Part shown: positions 34,151 to 48,400 of the stretch, piece by piece | Layout: each line of letters starts with the position of its first letter | How positions within the stretch are numbered: position 1 is the stretch's first letter | Assembly (NCBI RefSeq): GCF_043641665.1 | Contig: NC_092194.1 | Location: forward strand, 14,800,798 to 14,864,797 | DNA from: Enoplosus armatus | Lineage: Eukaryota > Chordata > Actinopteri > Centrarchiformes > Enoplosidae | Direction of reading: 5' to 3' | DNA length: 64,000 bases | Notes under the pieces: model-generated | Database searches by the model: none | What the model was told of the DNA's origin: nothing | The model's input: the letters and a program-made list of their open reading frames with translations, nothing else | Translations under genes and position numbers: made by a program

Positions 34151-37100
34151 ATGGATGAAGATGAACGGCAGAGGAAACTAGAAGCTGGGAGAGCTAAGGT
34201 TTGTTGCTAACAGTTAAGGCACGCTAATACTGAATGCTAGCAGTTAACGCTAGCTAACTCTTTTGTCATAGCTTTGCGTGTGTCCACAGCTGCTAACTAT
34301 ACCCACATCCAACACCATTCTACGTTTTGCTTGTCGATTCTTAGATTCCGTTAAATGCTTGTTAAATTACAGGCCCTCGTAACTTTAGTTACTCGTTTGG
34401 CGCGCATATGCCGCGGGTTGATCATTAGCTGAGGTTGCACTCAGCTAAAGATAACGATAACATTTAACTTAACTTATAACTTGGGTTAATCGGCTAATGA
34501 ATTGAATCACTTGGTATAACATTACACTTGAAGTCCAGCAGAGACGGACAGATGCACTTACTTACAAAGATGAGGGAAATTTGTTTCCAATCTGTAATAT
34601 AGATTTTTTCTTTTACATATTTCAAAATGTTGCCTTTGAGCTGTGTCAAGCCACAGTGCTGGTGCATCCGATGTTTTCGTCCGAGTTTTTTTTTTTACAT
34701 TTTGGCACGTTAGATTAACTTTCATGTAATTATTGCCTAGTGTTGCATTTGGACAAATGTGCTTTTTGCATCCCAATCTACAAGCACATTTTTCAACAGC
34801 CATTACAACTATCACCAACATATAGGACTATATTACAGCTATAAAGTGTGCCCAATAAAAGGGGTCTATAAGTGCAATACAGGAATTATGGCATAACCTC
34901 AGCCTTGAAAACAATGAATTCCACTGTGAAAATTGCTATTGTGGCGTTGCTAAAATAGAAAAAACAAGCAGCTTCAATGAGAGGCCATATTAGTAGTGTG
35001 CCACTAATCAAAAAGGGCCTGCCCTGTATTGACAACCAGGCCACACTGTCTAAAAACAAGATTTAAAGTTTCAGTGTAGCTAATTGAATCTCATTTCTTA
35101 AATGTTGTCATTCACCTCCAGCTCATGGTAGAACATATTCAAAAGATAGAAAGGTACAGATGTACATTAAATAACTCGACTGAACCACTGATATTCCTTA
35201 TGACAGAAATCCTCCAATGTGCCGCGAAGCCAGTCGGTAAGTATAGAAACTGGTGACTGGCAGAGATATTTTACTTTCTTATAGGATTGTGGACAATATT
35301 CCTTTGTGATTTTGGTCCTCTTACTTTTTGTTTTTTGTTTCTCTTGGGTGGGCAATCAGGGCTTTCTTCTGTCTTTCTCCACTATCATGTGATTGCTGTC
35401 AACTTTTGAGATTTAAGCCCACTGCTCTTCAAAGAATGACTCTCAAGACAGCTCATCAAGACTGTAAATCTGAAAGGAAATCTGTTAAGCATTAATCATT
35501 TCAATGTCTAATGTAGCCACGCACCTTGCATACACTGTCATGCTGGTTGCAGGCCATCAGGTGGTGCAGTGAGCCCATGAGATTTGGTAAGGTTGAATAT
35601 GTTGCACTTGCATCTCACATGAATGGTGTTGCTATGGTAATGCAGTGCTGTCAGTTGCCTTTACTGTATTTGTTGCATCAAAAAGCTCTGATTTATTAGC
35701 CCCACTTTAAGCACGGCACATATATATAAAATTGACACACAAACAAACAAACGCAAACATACACCAAAAAGTCGAATCCCATGAGGTGTCTTGGTGCAGA
35801 TATTGTTGAGAACACAATGGCAGGATTCAGCAGTCTTGTAGCATCTGATGTGGCCACAATAAGCTCCAGCCAGTCGGTTAGTCAGAGTCTCAGTAGTGCA
35901 GAAGTGGCCTTGGGCAAAACACAGCTCATCTGGTTAATGTGTCTTTCTGAGATGTGATGTGTGTTGTGGCAGGCGGAGGCGGTGAACAGGGTGATGGAAG
36001 AACGCGAAGGGTGGGGTTTTAAGTGATAATGAGTACGAAAGCAGATGAACAATGTGAGGTGGGAAGAGATTTTAAATGTGGTGGAGTTGAGGGAATTATT
36101 GTTTTAGGCTTAAGAAGGTTTAACCTGGTTTTGGGCGTCAAAAGAGGAAGATAGTATGGTTGCGGGTACATTACCTGGCGCTAAATGGGAGGACAAAGCA
36201 AATCTACAATGTGGTTGTGTGACCAGGCATGTAACATGTGCCGCACATGCAAACACAATGTTGTCAAGCACATGTATGTGACTCATCACACAAAGCAACA
36301 AGTCGCTCTCCTGGGGCCATGTAATCTGAAATTGAATTGAGCATGCACACTCTGATGCTGCTTGCCACACACAGAGCTCTGTCTCCTCCTCTCCTTGTGA
36401 ATGCATCTCCCAGTCTCCACCCTCTTTCCTTAGTCTAGACACATGCCGTCCCCTATCCAGAGTTTGTGGATCCCTCTGCACTGTGCGTTGGCTGTGGCAG
36501 AGAGTTTTAGGATGAGAGGTTTGGTACAGTGTGCTGTTGCATACAGACTGCAAGATCTACATTTGGACAGTAGAGCAACTGCCCTGATAAGGAAGAACTG
36601 ACCGGTCTGACCACCAGCAAGAAAGGAAGTCGATGATTTACTGTCAGTTATTGATGGAGGGCTTCATGAGGGTCCCTGTCACAATGTGGACTGCTGTAAT
36701 CTGATTTAAGCTGCTTAAAGAAGAGAGAGACCGGCACAGACCGAGGGAGAGAGACAGCGATTAAAAGAGGAGGAGTGTGTCGCAAAGAGAAATGGCCTGA
36801 GGTGGATTTGTATAAAATCGGTCCCTCTGGAATTCAAGCTAAATATCGTGGCTTGATTTAGGGATGTTGTTTTTCATTGTGAATTAACTTCTCAGGTTCA
36901 GATTCTTGATTTTTGTTTTTTAGCTTTCATGATTTCATAGAGGGCTTTGTGATGCTTCAAAAAGTTCCAGTGAACCAGTTTGGCTGTCTCTGACTTTGAC
37001 TTTCCTACATGCTGAAAAATGCAAAGTGACTGAGATGGATGTGTACTTTTTTCCTTTTCTCTTAACCTTGTGCTGCTTCTGATATGCTGAGAGGTTGTCC

Positions 37101-38786
37101 AATGTGTGTCACTCAAATCTGCACTTCTCATGGGTTTGATATAGCTCTGTAGAGATTTGAGAATATTTAGCATCACCTCATTTTGAACTTGGATACCTTA
37201 TCAGGCTATGGTGTGGTCTATTTTGGGTGCAAGTTTGGGATTTCTGTCTTTTTTTCTGCACAACTCTGACTCATCAAAATAAGGGCTGCCAATCTTATTT
37301 TCTTTTCTACAGCTTGGACTATCAACAACTTGTACACATGTATCTATACTATAATGGTTTCAGAATGATGTTTTGATTACTTTTTCATTTTTCAACTGAG
37401 GGGATCAATCTGGACTCGAGTTCTCTCTCACCCTTGACCCCTGAGCTTCGCCATGCTGATAGTGTGGTGGTGCTCAGTGGTCCTGACCTATGTGTCCATC
37501 TACCTTTCGCTGTCGTTCCTGCGCAGCTTGCTAGCTTCCGACAGAAGCGGGCGAAAGGCGACAGTGCGGGGGCGGCGAAAAAGACGCAGAAGAGGAAGGG
37601 CCAGACTGTCACGCAGAATGACGGCGCAACGCAAGGCCGTCGCATAGAACCAGCACTTTCTTCAGCCAATGACACGGAGCTGAACAACAAGACCAACCAT
37701 GAGGTACACCACCGATCACATAGAGATTATCAGGCATGCAACAACAAACAGGAGACTGAAGAAATCTGATTTGTGTGTAAATCTTTATAGATAATATATA
37801 AAGACCTTTTTGGTTAATTAGAACCGCTGGTCATTTTCATCACACAAATTGCTTTAATGCATGACATCACTCAGGAGTATTCACGGGTCACACTACCTGA
37901 CCTCCAGCATTTGTCCAATTTGGTTTGCTCACTGTATGCTTTAACAAGTGGTCCGTGCCCCGTGCTCAGTAAACATACATTAGAGAAATGGGTCACTAAC
38001 CATCACGTTGCCTGTAGGGCATGTTGTCATGGCAACCTGGCCAGGATTAACTGTGGCACTATTTACTGCCTTTTTTTGGAGGAAAAGTTCACCCACAAGA
38101 TTAAGATTTACATATTTGTGGCACATGGATTGCGCTGACATTTTCTTTACATTGTTATCAGCCAAAGTGGGGGGGAGAAATTACTTAATGCTTAAACAAT
38201 TTAATCCTTCAGGAACCCCAGAAGCCAGAGAAAACAGAGGCTGAGCAGAGCCAACGACAGAAGGATCAGCCCCCCACCCTGGAGCAAAGCCCGTCCCCTG
38301 TGGAAGATTTTAGAGAAGAGGAGCTAGCTGCACTCACTGGCAAAGAGCAGCTCAAGGTATGTACAGTCAATGATTAAACATTTACAGTGGATATCAAATT
38401 CTTTAGAGTATGATGTCATTTTTCATACTGCATGTTGAAGCATCTGACTAAAACACTGTGGCATAATTTTTCCTTTTGGCTTTATCTGGATGTTGCTGTT
38501 AAGAACTCAGCTGGGCTTTGGTATGTCTTGATATGACTAGCAAAAAAGGAAGATGGGCTTAATGTCATGAATGCATACTTAGCATTATAATCCTAGGCTC
38601 TAAATTCACACAGTGGAAACTGGGCTGGAAACGTTCCTACAAATCAGGGACCCTGTTTACATGCCATGTTGCAGTGTATTTAGATTTGTTTGGACAGATG
38701 GATTTATGTGTCTTCATGCTTTGGTTACCCATAAGACAATGGCGGTACACACACACACACACACACACACACACTTACACACTTGT

Positions 38787-38820
<34 letters not shown>

Positions 38821-39489
38821 TTGTGCGTCTGTGTCATCACCAACCCATGGGGAATGTAACAGTCTACTTTTCTGCATGGCTGATTTGCTGCACTGATCTG
38901 AAAATACAGCATATATTGTCTATATTATGTATGCCAATGTTTAGATGAATGAGTTTAAAATGGGTATCTAAAGTGTTGGAAATGTCCAAAAATTATGTTA
39001 CGTGAATTCAAGGCCTCAAATTGGCTTTACATGTGACATTCAGTTGTAGAAGTGGTCTTTTTGGATACTGTTGACAAATAGTATTGTCTTTTTTTTGTTT
39101 TGTCATTTAAAAGTTTGGGTGCTCAAGTAATTTGTGGTTTAGTCTGCTTTCCGGCTGGCAACTGAAGAAATTTTGTTTGAATAAGTTTATTTTTATTATT
39201 AAATTTTCGGAGTGCTTAGGATATAGATGTACGCTATACTCTGTGTGTGCTGAACATCACCTTAGGAAAGTATGTGTCTGTATGATTGTGTTTATCTCTG
39301 TACTTATAAAACTTACCCATACTTTAATTACATTTGCAGCAGTTACAGCAGGCTGTGGAGAAGCGCAATGAGATAATTGCTAGGCTCAGCTCCAACCTGC
39401 AGGAGGCCCTGGCCAGCAGAGACCAGGTACAACTGGAGGCACAGTCACTCGCTGGACAGATTCAGGCGCTACAGAGACAGCTCCAGCAG
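34151..39489 (+). CDS. pcnt: pcnt exons 1-4 (residues 1-173): basic N-terminus and first coiled coil
   Basis: Exons: 34151-34198, 37527-37703, 38213-38356, 39340-39489; all have lengths divisible by three. Exon 1 encodes MDEDERQRKLEAGRAK. Exon 2 has the conserved LASFRQKRAKGDS and a lysine-rich stretch. Exon 3 is acidic and proline-containing. Exon 4, QLQQAVEKRNEIIARLSSNL, resembles the AKAP9 segment with QRDGIITQLTANLQ more than human PCNT, where the matching region is replaced by a short-repeat insertion. Confidence 0.88.
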
Positions 39490-42400
39490 GTAAGTGCCAC
39501 TCAAAGCTAAATCTGTGGCAGCACTTCAGGATTATTGTTGCCTAAAATATGCACTTCACTATTCATATGCACAGCAACTTTTTAAAAATATTATCTGAAT
39601 TGTCTTTCACACAGACCAGTGTAGAGTTTCTGCGCATCAAAAGTCAGTCAGGGGCTGAAGTCCTCAACACTCATCGACAACAGGATCAGCATGGCCATTG
39701 CTCCCAAGATGCAGACATCAATCATAAGGAGGCACCATCAGGGAGTGCAGATCCTGGCTCCCAGTCAAGCGTTGAAGGCTTCAGCACAGACAACGACTGT
39801 GAGATGGACACTGTTTTGCACAAACTGAGGGCTGAGCTGGAAGAAGAAAGGGAGAACAGCCAACGCTTATGTGCTGAACTAGCGGAGGAGATGGAGAAAC
39901 ACCAACATGTGCGTTCTGTACTGGAGACGGAGAAGAGAGGCAGGGAAGAGGAGCGAAAAGAAAGGGAGGCACAGCTGCAAGACCTCCAGACCCAGTTAAG
40001 CTTAGTCCAAACTCAGTGCCTTGAGATGCAGCAGTACAAAGAAGAGAAGGAGAAGCTGAACAGAGAAGTGCTGGAGCTGAGGAGGAGGCTTCAGGAGGAA
40101 GAAGATGCAGAGAGGAGATTTAGCGAGGAGGTGTCAAGCTCTGCACTTCGTCTACAGAGCCTTGAGGAGGAGAGACGTAGACAGGAGGAAGAGATGCGGA
40201 GGCTCAAAGAGGAGCACAGAGAGGAGGTGGAGAGAGTCAGGCAGCTGTTGGAGGAGAGGGAGAAAGAACTGAAATTTAGAGAGGAAGAGGTCATAGGACT
40301 TAAAGCTTCTAAGAATCGGCAGAACCAAGCAAAAGCTGGTTTTAGTTGTGACGAAAGGTTTAGTATAGATGAGGCCAATCTGGAAAGTGGACCTGATCAG
40401 GACAGCATGAATGTATCAGTACCTGGTGATATCCTGATGGAGCGCTACTTGTCTTCAGCTCCTGTTGCACACTCACATTCTTCAGTGGTCAATGAAAGCT
40501 TTGAACACTGCAGTCAGCTGGACATCTCTGCAGACTTCAGGTTAGACAAATGTTAATAATTGTTGTTGTGGTGTGTGTGTATTTCTGTTTTTAGGCTAGT
40601 TAAATCACCGAATTTGTCTCTGTGCCTTTTTTTTTTTTTTTTTACAGTTTTGAGCTGAACAGTGAAGTGTTGGGAGATGAGCCTCTGTTGTCAATTTCAA
40701 ACCGTTACCTCGAAGAAAATGACAACTTCCACAACAGTTCTAGCCCACGGTGCTCCCCTGGCATCCTTGGGGCTGATAACTCCAACCCTCAGTCTCTGTC
40801 GCAGTGGCTTCACAACTCCACCTCCGGCGAGCTGGAGATGAGTAAGCTGTCCGAGCAGCAGTTTGAGGAGACGGACCTGGAAAAAGAGCTGCTGAATCAG
40901 CAGTGTGGGGAGCTCCGTGAGGAGCTGGCTCTCAAAGACCGGGACTTGAGTGTGTTAAGAGAGGAAGTCCTTAAGAGTGCTGAAGAGCTGGAGGAGGCCA
41001 GGAGCAGGTACAGTAATGAAGTTAATTAGGGCATGTGGTTAATGTTTTTTTTTCTCAAGATACATTTCTTGAGCATGCATTCATTTTTCAGGTTGTGTTT
41101 TTTAGTATATTACAAATGTGTTATTTCATGGCGCTCAATTTACTTTCAGTATGCCTTCGCCATCTTTAATTTTTAAGGGACATTTTTCATCCTAATATTT
41201 TTCTTTTCTCCACCAAGTAAAAAACATTCTTGGCACAGTATGATTTTTTTCCGCTGCTTCTCACAAACTAGCTCCCCCTGAATGTTTTTGAGCATTTATC
41301 TTAAAATTCATGTTAATAATAAAAGTGAATAAACTGTGTGAAATGCATCTACTAGTGTTAGTTTGGCTAAAAAATATAAATGGATGTATTATCTCATGCA
41401 AAGTGATCCTATGTTTATTGGTTGCCCAAAGCTATGCTACGATTTGAATCAACTTAACTTTTTAAAACTATCTTTGGATGTTCAGGTGGGCCCAAGTAAC
41501 AGAAGAGCTCAGGCAGGCTCTCTTGGAACTTGAAGAGGAGAAGGAGAAGAGGAGACATGTTGAGGAGGATATGAACTTGAATGCCCATGAACAAGACAAC
41601 CTGAAGAACAAACTCAGTGCCTTAATGGAAGAAAGAGAAAAAGAAAATGCCGTAATGTTGATGGGAAAGGAAGGTGCTGAAACCTCCCTGCTGGTCCTCG
41701 CTACCTCTCAATCAGAGGAGGGGGGTAAACTGGCAGGGGAGCTAAGAAATGAGCAGGAGAAGGAGGCTGCACTCCTGTCTCATCAAAAACAGCAGGAGCT
41801 GCTGGTATTGTCTCTGCGGGAGATAAAGCAGGCTTCAAATTCTGCCAAACAGAGCCCAGAGCTTAGAGATGACAACCAGCTGCAAACACTACAGGTAATA
41901 AGTGGGTTTGTGTTAACGGCTTAATAGGACTGAAAACATGCAAGTCTCTTGCAGGTGTTTTGTTTGTTTTTTTTTACCCAACCTGGCGTATTACCATACA
42001 GCAGCAGTAATATGTCTGTGCTAAAAGCCCTCCAATGCAGGAGGCAATTAATTAATATGAAAAATGGGTATAATGTTCAAAGAGCTTAATGAATGTCCCT
42101 TTCTTCCTTTCTCAAGGCTCACTGTGAACTTCTCATGTCAGAGCTAGAGGAGACAAAAACAGCACATAAAAACACAGCAGCCCTGCTAGGTCAAAGGACT
42201 ACGGAGCTGGACGAAACATTAAAGGAGCTCGAAACTACTCGTGCGCAGGTTCTGAATGTTCAAACAGAGGTGGAACAATTGCAGGAAGAGCTGAAGAAGA
42301 GACAGGGCTGTCTGGACAGTGCTGAAAGAGAGAAGAGTGAACTGGAATCTCAGATCCTGTGTTTGAGACAAAACCTGGTCAACCTGGAGGAGGCCCAATC

Positions 42401-45400
42401 CCAGGCAGCGCAGGAGAGGGAGGAGCACAGGAGAAAAGAAGAGGAGATGGATGGACAGATTACAAAGATTGAACAAGTCTTAGAGGAAGAGCTGGAACAG
42501 TTTGAGAACCTGCTAAAAGCCAAGGATGCAGAGGTGAGATATTTAATGTAATAACAGTTGATTTACTTTGCTGTGAATTTATTTGAATTACTACTTTCAA
42601 GGGATTAACATGATACACAAAATCCTTTTTACAGTTTGCTGAAGAGAGGGAGAAATGGGAAGAAGAGAGGCAGGAGAAGGAGAAAGAGCACCTTGATGTG
42701 AGGCATCACCTGGAGGAGCAGAGGAGGGAGAGGGAGGAGGAGGTGAAGGCTCTCCTGGACAAGCAGGTTGTGGCTGTGGAGGAGGCTACAGAAAGGCTCA
42801 AGACATCTCACAAACAGGAGATAAAAGACCTGAAGGAGAAATATCAACAAGAGGTGGGATTTGCAAACTCCAAAGGAGGAAGGAAAAATTCACATGTATT
42901 TTCATGTTCTCTCTCGCTGAGTAATTTGATTCTGATTAAATGTTTGTCAATATTTTATCATTAAAATAAAAAACTGTGCAGCAGTCTTTAAGTAATTTCC
43001 TTGATATGTTCATCTGCACAAATTAGATTTCTGAGTTGAACACTCACCTGGAGTCAGAACTGCTGAAGCGGCAGGCCGTTATGGAGGAAGAACAGAAGAG
43101 ACAGATCAGCCTAATCAAACAGGTATGACAAGTCTTAATACTCACGAGCAAGCAATTCACTCGCAGTAAGACACACTACAGTTGAATCTCTTGTCTCTTT
43201 GTTTTTTGCTATTTTTGCTATTTTTCAGCTTCTCATGTCTCCAATTCTCTGTCTTCTCCCAGGTGACAGAACGTGAGCACGAGCGGATGGTTTCAGAGCT
43301 GACTGCCAAACACAATGAGGAGCTTAGTCAACTGAGAACAGAGCTGTCCCTGGAGCTGAGGGAGAGCATGGAGGCTGCCCACCAGGCTGAACTGCAGCAG
43401 GCTCAAGTGTGTATATATACCAGCCACAGCTTGCTGCAAAATATCACTTATATCTGTCTCCTTAGCTGTTTCCTCCCTTACATAACCATTTCATAGTCAA
43501 AGGAATTTTGTCAGTTTAAAATGACTTAATACTGGTATTTAGTAACTTCGAAGATTAATATTAATCTTTTTCTACTTTGCTGGTATGGTATGGAGGATAA
43601 CCGTGTCAGCTAAATGCCTAAAATGTAGATATAACCCCACCAACATGCAGTCACTACTAGAGTCAGGAAAGGTTCTCTAACAAACAATACCTTATGCTTC
43701 CATTTCTTTCAGGTCCAAAAGACAGTAGAGCTTGAATCCTTGCGTCTGAGCCTGGCCAACATCCACGTGTCCCAGCTGGAGCACTCCCAGGTAAACTTGC
43801 AGCAGGAGCAGGAGTCTGCTCTCACCAAGGTCCAGGCCTCCCTGAGGAAGACATTTGCGGAGGAAAGTGCACTCCTGCAAGCCCAGCATCAGTTAGAACT
43901 GGACCGGATCAGACAGCAGAACCAGGAGCAGCAGGAAAGACTGCGTGAACTGCACCAACAAGACATGAGTGAGTGCAGACTAGAGTGCTTTTCAGTTGTT
44001 CAATCAGTGTTCTTTCTCATGTTTGCCCTCAGGTGCACTCAACATGTGTGCCATTATTGATGTGGGTGAGTCACCCTCCTTCTTTAGAAGTGTATTCAGG
44101 GCAAAGTAGAGCACAATGACAGACGTAACCTTCAAATTCTTTGGCCTGGGTGAATCTTTTCATTTGTTTTTTTATGTGTGTTCAGATGAGTTGAAGCAGC
44201 AGTGGGAGACTTGTGTTGCTCAGGAGAGAGCTACCATGGAGGAAAAACAGGCCAAAGAGATACAGGTTAAGCTTTATAAAAATTGTTAAACAACTATTGA
44301 AGCTATTTAAACATTGTACTGCCATTTCATTGCATATTTTGGGACCATATTTGATTCATTTTGATTATATATTTAAATTCATCTTAGTCTTCTCTTTTTC
44401 TCAGGCTCTAAGGTCACAGTGGGACAAGGATGCTGAGAGCACCCGGTCAAACCTCCAAACATCTCTCTCAGAGACCCAGAACAGCCTTACTGCCACCCAG
44501 ACAGAACTTGGCAAAACCCAGGCAGCTCTGTCCCAGACCCAGTCAGAGCTGTGGGGGTCAGGGGCCAGGCTGGAGGAACTCCAGACCTCCAGTAAGGAGC
44601 AGAACCAGAAACTAGAGGATGAGCTGAAACAAGCCTGGGCTGACAGAGATGCTGCAGCCCGTGAGTTACATCATTCTACAATCCTTCCAGCTTCCCCTCC
44701 CTTCCTCACTCTGAGTGCATACTTCAACTAAGGCTGCACAATCATCTAAATTCATTATTTTGATCATTAAAACTGTTATCATTTTTAATCTGTATCAAAA
44801 CACAGCGATACATACAATAGACAGTCATTCTGAATGGCTGATAGCAGTCTAATTTCTGTCTGCCACAATTAGAGCTTTATACCAGCATGGATATGCTAAT
44901 TTACACTCATGACCACTGAGTTACACTGTTCATGTTATATACATATTTTGTGTTCTAGTTTATGTGAATTGTTATTGCTTTGCTCACTCTGTTGCAAATG
45001 CTGTTTAGGTGCTCTCGAGGAGTTGGTTTCTAGTCATAAAGCAGTGCTGCAGGAGAAAGAGCAACAAGTGCTCCACCTAGAGGAGAAGGAACAGCAACTG
45101 CAGCAAGAGGTGAGTTCACTTCATGCGTTCACAACATATAGTTAAGTTTCAATTTATTTATCATTTCAGTACACATTCAATTTTTTGTATTTATTTTCAT
45201 TTTATAGACATTTCACTCAGTTAGCACCCGTCTATAAAACAAAAGGACATTTTACAGTTCGTTTTGTTGTTCCTCTCTGTGAAACAGGTTTTGCGCCTGC
45301 AGGAGGAGAAGATCTTGCTAAAACAGAGCTCAGAACAAGAAGTAGGTCAGCTGTGGACCCAGCTGGAGAACATGAGGACTAGTCGCCAAGAGTTGGGAGG

Positions 45401-48400
45401 TGAAATTGAAACACCAGCCTGACATCTGCTTGACTGTGCTGTATTTTCTGATGCATTAAGTGCTTAGTTAAGATATTCAAAACTTCTCAAGTACAAAGTG
45501 TATGAAACATGTTGCTATATTAACAATGGCTGCTGTCTGTGATGTGATATGGCACACAGAGGAAAAAAACTTGTACTCTCAGACATCCACTGCATGTGTT
45601 TATTTCTAGCTCCTGTGTTCTGACCTTTTTCTGTCTTTGTTGTCTACCTTATTTTCTCACAGAGCTGAAGGAGCAGCTGCTCGCTCGCTCGTCTCGTGTG
45701 GATGACATTGAGCGCCTAAAGACAGAGTTTAATGTACAAAAACAGGAAATCAAAGAGCAGAATGAGGCTGAGCTGGAAAGCCTGAGGAGGTATGAGAGCA
45801 CAAACAGCCATGTAGGCACACAAACACATTCTTGATGCATTTATTCTCACAGAAGTCTTAACCTCCATTGTTTGTCCATGTGATGTGATATTTAGTTTGA
45901 TATTCAAACTCTGGTTGTTTATCTGTGGTTTGCACAGCATGCCTTGTATGGGCCAGTCTGCAATTGTCAATTATCTGTCAGATTTCCTCCTCCTACCCTT
46001 TCACTGACCCCATGCAAATTATACATCCTTTACCCTCATCGTCCTTTAGGTACTTTGAGCAGCGATTGCGGGTAACAGAGGAGAACTACAGAGAGGAAAT
46101 TGCTCTGCTCCAGCTGAGGCTGGTGGAAGGTGCCTTGGAGGAATCTGTGCTTAAAACCACAGATGACAGGTATGCTAGTAGGTCCGTATGTAAGACCAGA
46201 TACATGTGCTACAAACTTGGATAAAATTGTTTTTAATATCTGTGCCTGTGGTCTCTGTTTCAGTTTCACATCTCAAGGGCAAGCTGAAGAGGAAAAGGAT
46301 CATGTGCTCTCTGGTACTGGCCTCAAACTGGAGAAACATGAGGTGCGCACATACTATGTGAAAACATTTATTATATAAGACATTTTGAAGCCCTGCTGAC
46401 ACATGTCACATATGCTAATAAATGTGGTTTGAATTTTGTCACTGTCAAAGTTGCTTAATAGAAAAATCGCCAGCTCAGTTTTCACAAAACAGTGGAGAAA
46501 AATGTTCTGCACATTTCGGCTGCATTAGTTTTGTGATCTTGATCACAAGGTATCGTAAACATGATGTTATGTCCCATCCAGGAAGTGCTTGACAGTTTGT
46601 GCCTTCAGCTGGAGGAAAAACACTCAATGGAGCTTGCCAATCTACGATCTTCTATGGCTCTCTCCTTGAAGGAAGAGCTGCAGCAGGTCAGACTCAAACT
46701 CAGTCTTCCAATTTCTTAAAGCCTCCATTTCCACAAAAACAGAATAAGAAGCTAAAAAAAAGCACTAATCGAAGGCTAAGAGTGAAAAGCCTGCCGTCAT
46801 CAAGTGGGGGAGAGACACGATATTGTTTTAAATATGATAAAGGTGCACATTTTCGGTCAGTCTCTCCTGGATGGCATTCATATTGTTCACATAAAAAGTG
46901 ACAGAAATAGTTGTATCAAAAATGGAAGAAAACAGCTAAAGAGAAAAGTTCGAACCCTGGCTCCTTTCTCACCTCCGCACAGCTGGTCAATCAAGGTGTA
47001 AAGAGGTTGTAAATGTCGGATTGTCTGTTTTGGAATGTTACAGAAATGATCAGACATAGCACCCCCTAATCCAATGTTGGAAAGCACTTCTGATTGAGTA
47101 TACTAGCCCCTTTTTATTCTCTCACTTACTTGTTTTTATATCATTCCTTGTACATTAGGTGCGCTCAGACCTCACTGACCACTACTATGAAGAGCTGCAG
47201 GATATGAAGACTCGTCATGCACTGGAGTTGGAGCAACTCAGAGCCAAACTTTCTGATCGTCACTTACAAGGTGCTTCACACATTCTATATATTATGAAAT
47301 ACAAACATAATGCCAATTTGATACTGAGAAGTTGTTTGAAATTAAAGTGAAATAACTTATATATATATTTATCACAGAGCTTACCAGAGTTCGTTTGGAG
47401 GCAGCAAGGCAGGTTGAGGTAAGAAAAGATGATCAGATAATCTATACAAACGACAACAAATTACACACTGTGTTTATGGGCTATATAAAGCAAGATTATG
47501 GTGATTTTTAATTAGATTGAGGTTGACCAGAGGATGTGGTGTCACACTGAGGAGCTGCAGACAAGGATGACCATCATTCACACCTTGGAGAACAGACTGG
47601 CTGCCTTGAATAAACAACATGATGCCGAAACGCAAAGGAATACACAAAAGGTACAGAATATACAAGCCTGCATGCATAAAGGTAAAAAATACACTGATGG
47701 CTCTGCCGAAACACAGATTTAACAATACAAGATGGGAATTTCAACCATGTTACTTATTTATATATTCCTGCCAACACCTACAGTTAAAGCAGGAGTTTGC
47801 TGAGGAGCTTGTTCATCTTGAGGAAGCTCTGAAACAAGAGAGGGAGCATGTGCAGGAGGAAATGAAGAGGCTGAGAGAAGAGCTCCAAGAGAAGCATGAA
47901 GCTGAGCTCTCTGGTCTGAGGTCAGACCTCGACAGAGAGACGGAGAAGGAGAGGACACAACTTAAAAAAGCTCTTCATGAGGAGAAGGAGAAGTTAAAGT
48001 CTCTACAGGCTGCACTGGACAACGATGAGAGTAAGATAATTTTTTGAAAGACACATTCAGTCAGTTTTTGAAATGGAATATATTTAAATAATTGTTCTCC
48101 ATGAGCTTGTAACACATTTTTTGTCTTTTAGGCCCACAGGTCCTAATAGTGAGGCAGAGACTGGAGGCCCAGTATGACAGTGAGCGGCAAAAAGCAAAGC
48201 GCTGCATGGCAACAGAAATCAAGGAGCTCACTGCTCTCCTCCAGGAGCAGGGTGAGGAGCGGCTACGCCAAGCCCAAGAGAGGTGAGCTATATCGAGGCT
48301 CAACATCCTCAAGTCTGGACTGTAGCTGGAGGTCAATGGTTTGTCATTGACAATTTAATCTCCAAATTGGTTGTATTTGTGACAAAGGTATTCAATTTAC

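Noticed and set aside
36110..36553. 147-codon minus-strand frame in pcnt intron 1
   Set aside because: Low complexity is absent, but no domain, start context or splice pairing supports a gene, and its length is reachable by chance in 3.3 kb of intron.
43570..43690. Short repeat scrap (CAGCTAAATGCCTAAAATGTA) in pcnt intron 11
   Set aside because: It resembles a common fish repeat phrase but is too short and isolated to annotate as an element.
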